From positions 3,596,001 to 3,660,000 of the forward strand of contig NC_134830.1 in the NCBI RefSeq assembly GCF_004210375.1: DNA of 64,000 nt. The letters run 5' to 3'. How positions within the stretch are numbered: position 1 is the stretch's first letter; each line of letters begins with the position of its first letter. Source of the stretch: Tachypleus tridentatus (Eukaryota > Arthropoda > Merostomata > Xiphosura > Limulidae). The notes beneath the pieces are model-generated. The model saw nothing but the letters and a program-made list of their open reading frames with translations, had not been told where the DNA came from and ran no database searches. This document shows, in pieces, positions 35,945 through 50,900 of the stretch. The translations under genes and the position numbers were made by a program.

Positions 35945-38900
35945 GTAAGTAAACAATGAAAATAAACTAAATTTTCTGACCGTTGCTACGTAAGGCTTAG
36001 GGAGTAAATGTCAGCCGTTCCACTAATAACATATTTGTAGCAAGGCTATAATTTCCAAGTTTAAACTAAAATTATGAAACGAGACATTAAATTTGCCGTG
36101 TTATTTCAGCGAAGTGACTTTCAATTAATAACTTTTAAAGCCTCAACTTTAATTACCGTAAATGGGTGCTATATTGCTAAGGTTATAATTCTAATTAAAA
36201 TTTCAAATTTCTAGTCTCTAAAAGCATCCAAACAGTGTACTGTTGCTAGTAGCAGGGCAAATAGGATTTTAGATTGTATTTACAAAAATATTGAATACAA
36301 GTCTAAATAGGTTGTAATTTAATTGTATAGATCACTGGTTAGGCCACATTTGGAATATTACGTTCAGTCTTGGGCTCCTTTAGGAAAGTTACTGAATTGC
36401 TTCAAAGGTTTCAGAGGAGGGTTACAAGAATGATGTCTGGGGTGGAGGGGTGTCATATGAGGAGAGGTTAAGATCCTTAAAATTATTTTGTCTTGAAAAA
36501 AAGAAGAGTTAGGGGTTTCATTGAGGTGTTTAAGATTGTAAAGAGAATTGATGTGTCATCATTTTTTATGTATTAATAGTTTAGTTTAAAAACTTGGAAA
36601 GCCAAGATGGACCATGCCGAGATGTAGGTTGCATGTTATGTTTCTTTCTTTCCTTTTTTTCACAGTAAACCGTGTGGCATACCAAAATATCTATAGTGTA
36701 CTTCTAATTACATATACATATTTTTAAGGTTTTATTTGTATGACATTTCACTAGGGCCTGAATCATTATCCACCATAGAACCAAAGGAAGATAAATTTAT
36801 CATAAAATCTCATAACGAGAATTGTAGTTAAAGGCTAATATCAGTGAAACAAAATAATTATGTTCAAATACTGCAAAACACAAACTTAAAATTATGTTGG
36901 TGTTTTATTTCCCTGGCATGCCACATTTCATTTAAGACATGAATGTTGATGTTTGAAGTAGTTTAATATTGTGTAGAACATGATGATTTAGCTTTGTTTC
37001 TAACTTACTGTTTAACTGAATGAGCTTAGATTTGTCCAAAGAACCAATAACCGTATTGGAGAAGAAATATGGACTATAATTCCAACTGCGTATGTAAAAT
37101 GTGGTAAAATTTTAGTGAAATATATAAATTTGTTGTTTACATAAATAAAAAGATGTCTCTGGATTGAAAATGTCATTCTGATAAATCATTTTCTATTGTA
37201 CAGTTTGCATATTACATAACCTCTAGAACCACCAAAATGCATATAATGTTTTTAATATCTATACATATGTATTGTGACTGTTTTTTACTGTTCTCTATTT
37301 CAAACTGTTGCTAAGTTACTGTTATAAAATAAATATCTGATAACATTGGCATCAAGTACAAACCAGCATACTGAAGACACTCTGTAGATGATTACTGACC
37401 TGTTCACTCTAACCTTTACCCCCCATGTGAATTAGTTTTAAATGATATAAATCTCTTCATTACAACACCCAACATGAAGGCTTAAGATATGTATATATAA
37501 CTGTTTTGTACATGATGGGATGTCATCTGTGATGCTCTTGATACATGAATCTCTGAAATTATAGTACCAGTTATATTACACTTGCATTCAACCTAGTTTG
37601 TTATTAAACACTGACTGGTTATTTTCATGTTGAACCATATTCAGTCCTGTGTAATCTAAAATGTTGCTAACCAGTGTATCATGAGTTATTTGATTCATGA
37701 CAAGTTAAGTACATTTCATAACTTTTCTTTATGCCAGCGGGTGTTTACTGTACCAGAAAGAACACATGGCCCAGGACCAGTGTATTTCACTTGGCAGAAA
37801 TCGGGAGGAAATTTCCTAGTGACTACTGGGTAAGTCTTAAGAGACTTAATGTAGGATTACACCACTAGATGTATGCTATGGAATTATGTTACTGAGAAAA
37901 GTCTATATGCATTTATAACTATATATAAAATTATCTCTCTTATTTTAAAATTTAGTACTTAAACAACTAAACAAATACAACCAAGCATTTTCCACATTTT
38001 ATAGCCCAACCTGATTTTTTATTGACATGTTAATAGACTTGTACAAGTCTAATATCACTGGCTCTCAGCCCATCTGGCCAATATTAAATTTCATTCCACA
38101 TTTGCTTCAGTGTATCCACAGTTATAATGGTGATGACAACTGTTATTCTGGTCTTTAGGTCTGTGATGTTTGCTATAGACATGTAATAGTTGATATCCTT
38201 AACATACCCCCATACTTCTTTCTGGTACTGATTTCTATAATTATGCTGCATTACAGTCAATGACTTTGTCTCTGCTAGCCAAACAATGAATTAAGCCTTT
38301 TCTTGTATGGTTGCCATTGTATGGGATAACAGTACTTACTGGGGTGAAAAAACACAATATGACAATAAAAACTGTTTGATTAGGACTACAAGGTGTTGAA
38401 AAATGCATGGTTGTAATTCTTTAGCTATTATGTTATGTGATAGAATAATTTTGGATTACCTTGTATATTAAGAGTGATGTCTGTTTCTGATTTTAGCAAC
38501 TATCACTTATATGGTACGTTAATAATATTTGTAATATGCCATTAAATAAGGCTTTCTTTTTAATATTGTAGTTATAATAAAAACCGCTTCATAAGAGCAA
38601 TCACTAGGCAACTTTCATCAGAAATTGATTTTTTTATCTTGATAATGGTTAAAAAACATATTTAGAAGGTTCCATTTTTCCATATTAAGTAAACAATAAA
38701 GAAGCTACTATTCCAGGATTTTTCTGGATCACCACACTTCTAGCAGAACATAACTCTTAACAATTACTTATTCAGATATATTAAAAAACAGTAATGGTTC
38801 ATACTGACCTCAAAATGAAAGATAATACGTTTGATCTTCAGAAACAATTGTAGAAGTTACTACTTCTGACCACTAACAGAATATAATTTACATATGAAAT

Positions 38901-41900
38901 GTTATTGTGACTAAATGATTAGCATTATAACAGCTAAACACTTAGTTAAAGGTTAAAGTACTTTTGAATTACAAAACACATTTTCCCATATATTACGTAT
39001 CACTTGCCAACACTTGGCCTTTTCACATGTTTCTGAAGTTAACAAAAAACAATATTTTTTTCCCCTGGTTTCAGTGTTCAAAACAAATTTTCTATTTTAA
39101 TGCTAAAGTAATTATTCAAATTAATAGCTGAAATAATGAGCATAGTAAAACAGTTGGCAGCATTTTCACATGTGGAGCCTTGTTTGTGTTTTCCTTATTT
39201 CACAATGTTTTCATTCTTGATGCTTGTGTTACATATCCATATATATGTATTTTTGCAGTACTTTATCAAAGAGTTTCTACCCGTGGTTGGATGTTTAGTG
39301 ATGTAATTACATATATAACAGTAACAATATTAAAATGTTTTAACTCCACGTATATTTCTCTGTTAGAAACATTGAGGTATGACATTTTTTCTGTTATACT
39401 TAATATATTAGTTTGTCTTTTCAACTTTTCATTTCACCTCTCAGACAAACAATCCATAGGAAAACTAGCAGGTTTGAACACATAAATCAGTCTCCTTTCT
39501 ACTTACACATTCCAGAGAAAAGTACAAAATTGAAAGTTTCCCTCATGACCTAATTGTACTAAAGGTTGGAATTAAAACCACATGTTTAGATCTGGTACAG
39601 AAATTATTATGTTCAGGATGTACAAATATCTAATAGTTTTTGTAGAATATTTTTTAAAGCCCAAGTTTCCAAAGAAGGTGGATTTAAAAGTTAAATAATT
39701 TGAAATAAATTTTTTGTACTGATTACAAATATACCAAAATTACATTCTAGGTATGATCACACAGTGAATATTTTGGATCGTCATGGAGACAGGAGAGATC
39801 ACATCACGTTGGCAGGGTGAGAGCATGTTACACATTAACTTTCATTAGAAAGCTATGTTGCTGTGAGCTATCGCATTTAGAACTTTGGTAATTAGAAAAA
39901 TTTTCTAAACAGTTAACTAATTATTCTCACATGGGACTTAGATATTTGCAATACTCAAATTGGTAATGATCAGAAATCTTATTTTGATCAGTTATTTTTA
40001 TATTAGACAAGTTTGGTGCTATAGGTTTCCTTAACTTTTACCAGGATAAGATATCAGAATTCCATTGGATAGAACTGCAGTGTGTTGTTTCAAAGATATT
40101 TTAGGCAGTTTGAAATAAAGAAGGCTTCAGTAAGAAGTTCTTCTCACTTGAGAAACACATAGGATCAACCAATTGAAACCAATCTCTGTAGCTTCAGCAC
40201 ATTAGGATATTACTATTCTTTTTAAATCTTTTCCTGTAAAATGTGAAAACTTTAAATTTAACTCAAGCTGGGCTTATAATGTTTGTAGAAGAGCAGTATG
40301 AACAAATAGACCAATTTTGTTTCTTGATACATTGGTATCAGAATAATTTTATTGTTTTGCATATTCCAAATAGATGATCTATCTCGCATTAATGTTCTAT
40401 CCCTCATGAATGATGTTCTCTCTAATGAATGATGTTCTCTCTCTCACGAATGATGATCTATCTCTCATGAATGATGTTCTATCTCTCATGAATGATGATC
40501 TATCTCTCATGAATGATGTTCTCTCTCTCATGAATGATGTTCTATCTCTCACGAACGATGTTCTCTCTATCATGAATGATGTTCTGTCCCTCACGAACGA
40601 TGTTCTCTCTATCATGAATGATGTTCTATCTCTCATGAATTGCCTTCCTTAGCTGTTTTAAGGGTACAAATAAAACCCTCTAGTGACTGTTGTCAGTACT
40701 ACCAGTATATTGTCTTTTTCCAAAAGTTGAATTTATTTCAAATGTAAGAGTTAGAATGACAATGATTTAATTTCATTACATGTATTTGATAATTTTCATC
40801 AAAATCTGACCTGATTCTAAAATCAAACTACACAAAAGTATGGTAAAATAGCCATCAGTGAAGAACTTTAGATCATTTTAACGATTTCTTACCTCTGTAA
40901 TATAAACGTCCACCATGTTATAGTGGTGACTGTAAACTTTTTCTGTAGGGTAAATATTGCTACAGTGAAAAATTTTCAAAAATGTGTTTTTAATTAGTAT
41001 AATGCCTCAAAGTAGGGTTATAAGATGTTTTACAACTTTGTCACTGGATTAGTATATTGTCATTTTTCATCTACACTGGATATCACAAAAGTAATATCTT
41101 AAAGAATATATCATACCATACTTGAGGGAGTATATTAGAGTAACATTACATAAAAACATTTTTATATTATAGAATGTGCTCTGGAATGGACTGGGACAAA
41201 GATGGAGACATACTTGCAGTTATCAGTCAGCAGTCTCCTCTACTTATCCTGTGGGATTCAACCACACACAAAGTAACACAGATTGACACAGGACTGAGGT
41301 TAGTATTTATCAGTCAGCAGTCTCTCTACTTATCTTGTGGGATTAAACCACACACAAAGTAACACAGATTGACACAGGACTGAGGTCAGTATTTATCAGT
41401 CAGCAGTCTCCTCTACTTATCCTGTGGGATTCAACCACACACAAAGTAACACAGATTGACACAGGACTGAGGTAAGTATTTATCAGTCAGCAGTCTCCTC
41501 TACTTATTCTGTGGGATTCAACCACACACAAAGAAACACAGATTGACACAGGACTGAGGTCAGTATTTATCAGTCAGCAGTCTCCTCTACTTATCCTGTG
41601 GGATTCAACCACACACAAAGTAACACAGATTGACACATGACTGAGGTAAGTATTTATCAGTCAGCAGTCTCCTCTACTTATCCTGTGGGATTCAACCACA
41701 CACAAAGTAACACAGATTGACACATGACTGAGGTCAGTATTTATCAGTCAGCAGTCTCCTCTACTTATCCTGTGGGATTCAACCACACACAAAGTAACAC
41801 AGATTGACACAGGACTGAGGTTAGTATTTATCAGTCAGCAGTCTCCTCTACTTATCTTGTGGGATTCGACCACACACAAAGTAACACAGATTGACACAGG

Positions 41901-44900
41901 GCTGAGGTCAGTATTTATCAGTCAGCAGTCTCCTCTACTTATCCTGTGGGATTCAACCACACACAAAGTAACACAGATTGACACAGGACTGAGGTAAGTA
42001 TTTATCAGTCAGCAGTCTCCTCTACTTATTCTGTGGGATTCAACCACACACAAAGAAACACAGATTGACACAGGACTGAGGTCAGTATTTATCAGTCAGC
42101 AGTCTCCTCTACTTATCCTGTGGGATTCAACCACACACAAAGTAACACAGATTGACACATGACTGAGGTAAGTATTTATCAGTCAGCAGTCTCCTCTACT
42201 TATCCTGTGGGATTCAACCACACACAAAGTAACACAGATTGACACATGACTGAGGTCAGTATTTATCAGTCAGCAGTCTCCTCTACTTATCCTGTGGGAT
42301 TCAACCACACACAAAGTAACACAGATTGACACAGGACTGAGGTTAGTATTTATCAGTCAGCAGTCTCCTCTACTTATCTTGTGGGATTCGACCACACACA
42401 AAGTAACACAGATTGACACAGGGCTGAGGTCAGTATTTATCAGTCAGCAGTCTCCTCTACTTATCCTGTGGGATTCAACCACACACAAAGTAACACAGAT
42501 TGACACAGGACTGAGGTTAGTATTTATCAGTCAGCAGACTCCTCTACTTATCCTGTGGGATTCAACCACACACAAAGTAACACAGATTGACACAGGACTG
42601 AGGTTAGTATTTATCAGTCAGCAGTCTCCTCTACTTATCTTGTGGGATTAAACCACACACAGATTGACACATGACTGAGGTTAGTATTTATCAGTCAGCA
42701 GTCTCCTCTACTTATCCTGTGGGATTCAACCACACACAAAGTAACACAGATTGACACAGGACTGAGATCAGTATTTATCAGTCAGCAGTCTCCTCTACTT
42801 ATCTTGTGGGATTCAACCACACACAAAGTAACACAGGTTGACACAGGACTGAGGTAAGTATTTATCAGTCAGCAGACTCCTCTACTTATCCTGTGAGATT
42901 CAACCACACACAAAGTAACCCAGATTGACACAGGACTGAGGTAAGTATTTATCAGTCAGCAGTCTCCTCTACTTAACCTGTGGGATTCAACCACACACAA
43001 AGTAACACAGATTGACACAGGACTGAGGTCAGTATTTATCAGTCAGCAGTCTCCTCTACTTATCCCGTGGGATTCAACCACACACAAAGTAACACAGATT
43101 GACACAGGACTGAGGTCAGTATTTATCACCACTATAGCAATTTATAATCATGGGATAACTTATATTCTTAATTTACTAACTTACATGTAAGCTAGAGGGT
43201 GCATGGTGGTAATATCAAATAGTTAAATAATGTAGGCCCATAAAGTTTCACTCCAAATTACATTCAGGATATAGAAGCAATAAAACATACAGGTTTTCTG
43301 CCTGGTAGAGAGCATGAGTTAGAATGCTTTTGTTTCAGCTATCAGCAAATCAATTATTGTTTTGTTTTCAGTTGCTTGATCAATGATCTGTGAAGTTTAA
43401 CAAGTAACTTTTTACATTAGTGTGGTACATGTAGCATGGCTGTATATGTGGCTTACAGGTTATTTTTACATTACTGTGGTACATGTAGAATGGCTGTATA
43501 TGTGGCCTACAGGTTATTTTTACATTACTATGGTACAGGTAGAATGGCTGTATATGTGGCCTACAGGTTATTTTTACATTATTATGGTACAGGTAGCATG
43601 GTTGTGTATGTGGCCTACAGGTTATTTTTACATTACTGTAGTACAGGTAGCATGGCTGTATATGTGGCCTACAGGTTATTTTTACATTACTGTGGTACAT
43701 GTAGAATGGCTGTATATGTGGCCTACAGGTTATTTTTACATTATTATGGTACAGGTAGCATGGCTGTATATGTGGCCTACAGGTTATTTTTACATTACTA
43801 TGGTACAGGTAGCATGGCTGTATATGTGGCCTATAGGTTATTTTTACATTACTGTGGTACATGTAGAATGGCTGTATATGTATCCTACAGGTTATTTTTA
43901 CATTACTATGGTACAGGTAGCATGGCTGGATATGTGGCCTACAGGTTATTTTTACATTATTATGGTACAGGTAGCATAGTTGTATATGTGGCCTACAGGT
44001 TATTTTTACATTACTGTGGTACATGTAGCATGGCTGTATATGTGGCCTACAGGTTATTTTTACATTATTGTGGTACAGGTAGCATGGCTGTTTATGTGGC
44101 CTACAGATTATTTTTGCATTATTATGGTACAGGTAGCATGGCTGTATATGTGGCCTACAGATTATTTTTGCATTATTATGGTACAGGTAGCATGGCTGTA
44201 TATGTGGCCTATAGATTATTTTTACATTACTGTGGTACAGGTAGCATGGCTGTATATGTGGCCTACAGGTTATTTTTACATTATTACGGTACAGGTAGCA
44301 TGGCTGTATATGTGGCCTACAGGTTATGTTAGTCAGTGATGTCGAGAAACCCACTTGTTGAGAAATTTATATGCAAAAACGGCTCTTCTATGTAAAAATA
44401 TTTTCTCAACCCAAACGAGCCGTTTTTGCATATAAAGGTTATGTTAGTACTTAATCTTATAAAAACATTAATGAATCAATAAAACAAATTTGTTGTCATT
44501 ATGTAGACCTGACAATCAATTATATTCACCACATGATAAGAAAGAATGATGTTACAATAACTTCCTTGTAGTTGAGTTACCTGCTGATAGTGAATTTCAA
44601 ACCCAACCTGTTTTATAGAGATTAGAATGTATGTTATCCTTAGTTTAGAATATATATTTTAACAGATATAATTTGTGATAATAGAAAGGACAGTGCTTGG
44701 TCTTGTTAAAACAGTTTGTTCAGGTAGAACAACTTGATACAATGAAAGCTTAAGTCAATCTATATGATCTCTTCATATTTCAGTTGATCTCCAATATGCA
44801 GATATATGTTTAGAGTATTAATAACACCAGTTTGACCTACTTGTTTAAATATCTGTAGCTCTCCAATATGCAGATATATGTGTAGAGTATTAATAATACC

Positions 44901-47900
44901 ATCTTGACATACTTGTTTAAATAGCTGTAGCTCTCCAATAAGTAGATATATGTGTAGGTATTAATAATACCACCTTGCCATACTTGTTTAAATATCTGTT
45001 GCTCTCCAACAAGTAGATATATGTGTAGGTATTAATAATACCACCTTGCCATACTTGTTTAAATATCTGTAGCTCTCCAATAAGCAGATATATGTGTAGA
45101 GTGTTTATAATACCACTTTGACATTCTTGTTTAAATATCTGTAGCTCTCCAATAAGCAGATATATGTGTAGAGTGTTTATAATACCACTTTGACATACTT
45201 GTTTAAATATCTGTTGCTCTCCAATGTAACTAAGGGTACCTACGTGAATGTTAGATTAACCCTTTAAAGCCCATCTATAAGTAGGTTGTCACATTTGACA
45301 CTTTAAAGCCCACTTGTAAGTATATTGTCATCTTTCATACTATAAAGCCTAATTGTAAGTATGTTGTCACCTCTGACCCTTTAAAGCTCAGTTGTTAGTA
45401 TATTGTCACCTCTTACCTTGTATTAATAACTTATAAAATTCACCATATCCAAAACTCAGACACTTCAAACAAACAACACAATAACTATGAGATATTCACA
45501 GATGAATTTCATATTTTGTGGGTAAATTTATGGTTAATAATACAATAAAAACCACTACATAGTATAGATGTACATAACCTATGTACCTACTGAATAGAAA
45601 GACGGTTTTTAGGCAAACACTACAGTAGGTCTGATGATGTCATATGGTTAACCATGTCATAACGAAATGATCCAATAGAAAATTGTCTAGTGTTGAAACT
45701 AATATAAATAGGTTATGCTTACAATCTAGTGTAACCCCTTAGTGGCTCGATGGTAAGTCTGAAAGCTTATGATACTAAAAACTGGGTTTCTGAACTTGTA
45801 GCGAAGGTAGCACAGGTCGTCCATTGTGTAGCTTTGTGTTTAACAAGGAATAGAGTGTGGTATTAGTACACAAGGAAGATAACTCTACAACAAATATGAG
45901 AAAGAAAATAATCCTAGGTTTCAGGTGGTATATTTACAATTTTGTTAGCTTCAGTGAAAACTGTAAAATAAAACATTTTAACAGCTGAATTTTACATCTC
46001 TTGAAACCAAACAAGACTCAAGTGAATGTAAGTTTTACAGTTTTGTGGCTTATTTTCATCAACAAACAAGTTGTACCTGGGCAGACAGTAAACTTAATGA
46101 TAGATACCCCCAGATTTGAGTAACTTAATGAGATATACCCCCAGATTTGAGTAACTTAATGAGATATACCCCCAGATTTGAGTAACTTAATGAAATATAC
46201 CCCCAGATTTGAATAACTTAATGAGAGATACCCCCAGATTTGAGGAACTTAATGAGAGATATCCCCAGATTTGAGTAATTTTATTATGTTTCTTTTGATG
46301 TTATCGTCATTTCTAAAAATGTTTTTTTGACCGTTTAAGAACAAAGTTGGTTCTTTTGAACAAACTTGAGACTATATGTACTGTAACTCTGTATTTATTT
46401 TATATCTCAAAATTTTCATATTTATTTTACATAATTTTTCATGTCCCCTAAATGAATATCACAGTTGTTTTTTGTTTAATAAAACTATAGAACTTTTATG
46501 TTCCCTATCTGAATACTAGCTATAGAGAAATAACTCATGTATAGTGAAATATTGTTCTTTACATTGACTACAGTATTGACCAGAGTTGCATATCTTAACA
46601 CTTTCATCTGTTAACTTTTTAACTTCTGTTTTCTTTTAATTTGTAGGTATATTTTCTACTGGAGCAGTAACCCTTACATCAAAAACAATGAATCATAGTG
46701 TGATCTCATTAGCTGTTTCCCATAGAGCTAACGTAACGTGATTTCTCTCCAACAAAGTTTATGTAACATGTGGTTTGTTTCCCATATAGCTAACATAATA
46801 TGTGATCTCCCTCCAGTAGAAGTAACATAAATTGTGATCTGTTTCACATGCAGCTAACATAACATGATTTGTTTCCCATAGAGCTAACATAACATAATTT
46901 GATCTCATCTGTGTTTGAGCTAATCTAATGTTTAATGATTACCTTCACTATATTTTGTTAGATTACATTTGAAAGTTTATAATACTTGCATTTATTTAAC
47001 TTTATTTAAAAATATGTAGCAGTAAATAGAAAATGTGCACTGAAAACAAGGTTTTCTACTAATAGTTTAAGATGTTTCAGTACATATATTGTTGTAAGAA
47101 TAATATTATTAAAAGTGGAATGTTACTAATTCTTTTAAATAGTCAAAACTTACATTATATTTAGCTCATGTACTCATCACTTAAAACGGATTGAATTTAA
47201 GATGTTTCAGTACATATATTGTTGTAAGAATAATATTATTAAAAGTGGAATGTTACTAATTATTTTAAATAGTCAAAACTTACATTATATTTAGCTCATG
47301 TACTCATCACTTAAAACGGATTGAATTTAAGATGTTTCAGTACATATATTGTTGTAAGAATAATATTATTAAAAGTGGAATGTTACTAATTATTTTAAAT
47401 AGTCAAAACTTACATTATATTTAGCTCATGTACTCATCACTTAAAACGGATTGAATTTAAGATGTTTCAGTACATATATTGTTGTAAGAATAATATTATT
47501 AAAAGTGGAATGTTACTAATTATTTTAAATAGTCAAAACTTACATTATATTTAGCTCATGTACTCATCACTTAAAACGGATTGAATTTAAGATGTTTCAG
47601 TACAAATATTGTTGTAAGAATAATATTATTAAAAGTGGAATGTTACTAATTATTTTAAATAGTCAAAACGTACATTATATTTAGCTCATGTACTCATCAC
47701 TTAAAACGGATTGAATTTAAGATGTTTCAGTACATATATTGTTGTAAGAATAATATTATTAAAAGTGGAATGTTACTAATTATTTTAAATATGATGTGCA
47801 TCATCTAGTCTTTATGTGTATCTGTATGTTGGACATCATCTAGTCTTTATGTGTATCTGTATGTTGGACATCATCTGGTCTTTATGTGTATCTGTATGTT

Positions 47901-50900
47901 GGACATCATTTAGTCTTTATGATTAAACTTAAAGCCAGCCCAGGTGTCTTGTAGTGGTTGATATCTACAACATACAAGACCCACATGGCACAGCCAACCC
48001 AGGTGTCTTGTCGTTGTTGATATCTACAACATACAAGTCCCACATGGCACAGCCAACTCAGGTGTCTTGTAGTGGTTGATATCTACAACATACAGGTCCC
48101 ACATGGCACAGCCAACCCAGGTGTCTTGTAGTGGTTGATATTTACAACATACAAGTCCCACATGGCACAGCCAACCCAGGTGTCTTGTAGTGGTTGATAT
48201 TTACAACATACAAGTCCCACATGGCACAGCCAACCCAGGTGTCTTGTAGTGGTTGATATCTACAACATACAAGTCCCACATGGCACAGCCAACCCAGGTG
48301 TCTTGTAGTGGTTGATATCTACAACATACAAGTCCCACATGGCACAGCCAACCCAGGTGTCTTGTAGTGGTTGATATCTACAACATACAGGTCCCACATG
48401 GCACAGCCAACCCAGGTGTCTTGTAGTGGTTGATATCTACAACATACAAGTCCCACATGGCACAGGGTGTCTTGTAGTGGTTGATATCTACAACATACAG
48501 GTCCCACATGGCACAGCCAACCCAGCTGTCTTGTAGTTGTTGATATCTACAACATACAAGTCCCACATGGCACAGCCAAGTCAGGTGTCTTGTAGTGGTT
48601 GATATCTACAACATACAGGTCCCACATGGCACAGCCAACCCAGGTGTCTTGTAGTGGTTGATATTTACAACATACAAGTCCCACATGGCACAGCCAACCC
48701 AGGTGTCTTGTAGTGGTTGATATTTACAACATACAAGACCCACATGGCACAGCCAACCCAGGTGTCTTGTAGTGGTTGATATCTACAACATACAAGACCC
48801 ACATGGCACAGCCAACCCAGGTGTCTTGTAGTGGTTGATATCTACAACATACAAGTCCCACATGGCACAGCCAACCCAGGTGTCTTGTAGTGGTTGATAT
48901 CTACAACATACAAGTCCCACATGGCACAGCCAACCCAGGTGTCTTGTAGTGGTTGATATCTACAACATACAAGTCCCACATGGCACAGTTCTGAATCTCA
49001 TTCTTATGGTCCACTAAGGTAATTGATGCTTATCTAAGATGCTGTGGAAATGAAGTATGACTGTACAAGATATTTTATGATTTATTGGTTTCTAGAGTAG
49101 AAAGGTAATATATTTATATGATGAGTAAAAATGTTAGAGCTTACTTACTTTTGTTCTGCTTTCTAGAGATGTCCTCACTGTGCTCTTATGGTCAAAAAAC
49201 TCTCCCATACTTGCAATAGGAACTTCTAAAGGAAACCTTCTGATTTATAACCACAGAACCTCAAGGTATATTTCAGAACTTTGTTTTATTCTACATTTAT
49301 TATTTTGTATGTGCAGTATTTAATATAGCATCTATAATTCATAATATCATTCAATAATATTTATTAGTCAGTAAAGACATACAGACAAATATTAGCCTTG
49401 TGGGAACCATTTTGATGAAATAATGTATTGATCTGAGATTACCTGTTACATATATGAACCAAAAACATTTACCTGTAATTATGTTCAACATTATCTCAGC
49501 AATGTGACTTCACTCTGATATAGAAATGTAGTAACCCTTGAAGTAGGCTAATAAGAATATGAAAACATTTGGAAAACACACACAATTTCTAACCATTTTG
49601 AGACACTATCATGTGTACCTGTGTGATTTGTAAGGTAATAGGTTTAACAAGGTTGTTTTTTTTTCTTCTTGTGAGATATATCAGTAGCAGTATAAACAAA
49701 ACAAAGACTGTAAGAACATAAGAATCAAATTATTCATGTCCACTGGCTTTAATAAAACAAAGACTGTAAGAACATAAGAATCAAATTATTCATGTCCACT
49801 GGGTTTAATAAAACAAAGACTGTAAGAACATAAGAATCAAATTATTCATGTCCACTGGGTTTAATAAAACAAAGACTGTAAGAACATAAGAATCAAATTA
49901 TTCATGTCCACTGGGTTTAATATAACAAAGACTGTAAGAACATAAGAATCAAATTATTCATGTCCACTGGGTTTAATAAAACAAAGACTGTAAGAACATA
50001 AGAATCAAATTATTCATGTCCACTGGCTTTAATAAAACAAAGACTGTAAGAACGTAAGAATCAAATTATTCATGTCCACTGGCTTTAATAAAACAAAGAC
50101 TGTAAGAACATAAGAATCAAATTATTCATGTCCACTGGGTTTAATAAAACAAAGACTGTAAGAACATAAGAATCAAATTATTCATGTCCACTGGGTTTAA
50201 TAAAACAAAGACTGTAAGAACATAAGAATCAAATTATTCATGTACACTGGGTTTAATTATTAAATAACATAACATTTCATATTTTTGTTGACAAGTGATG
50301 TGTGACCTAAAAATGTTTCTCTTAATGTGAAAATATATATAAACAATGTGTGTAAATGAAATATCTTAAAAGGTTGATGGGAAATACAATTGTACGATTA
50401 ATGTTTTACTGGTTGTCAATATAAATATTGATACTGTCTTTGTTCTGAATATGCTAGTATCAATTGAAAGTACACAGACTGTATGTACTGTATGTAATAA
50501 ACTCATGTTTATTCAGATATTTTTAAAATCTAAAGTGTCACAAGATGATCATGTATAACATAACTACATTTTTCTTCTATGAATGTTGGTAACACATAAC
50601 TGGTTCATATATGTACTTTTCTATGAATGTTGGTAACATATAACTAATTCATATATGTACTTTTCTATGAATGTTGGTAACATATAACTGGTTCATATAT
50701 GTACTTTCCTATGAATGTTGGTAACATATAACTGGTTCATATATATACTTTCCTATGAATGTTGGTAACATATAATTAGTTCATATATATACTTTTCTAT
50801 GAATGTTGGTAACATAACTGGTTCATATATATACTTTCCTATGAATGTTGGTAACATATAACTGGTTCATATATATACTTTCCTATGAATGTTGGTAACA

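Noticed and set aside
39180-39485. 101-codon frame in WDR19 intron 2
   Set aside because: Hydrophobic, AT-rich composition, no domain and no splice context; lies within a clear intron.
40397-40652. About 80-codon frames on both strands (NDVLSLM repeats)
   Set aside because: Products of a 21-bp minisatellite in WDR19 intron 3.
42379-42651. 90-codon frame repeating [17 protein letters not shown]
   Set aside because: This is the exon 4-derived array read through GTCAGT and GTTAGT donors; there is no acceptor in front of it. Treated as a repeat, not a separate WD40 gene.
43380-44354. Frames of 324 (minus) and 298, 185 and 119 codons (plus)
   Set aside because: All are translations of the 54-bp array, open because the unit is 18 codons without stops; frames on both strands are equally long, and the array lies inside a WDR19 intron.
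48319-48566. Two 62-codon minus-strand frames
   Set aside because: Read the 59-bp array; bounded by array indels rather than gene signals.
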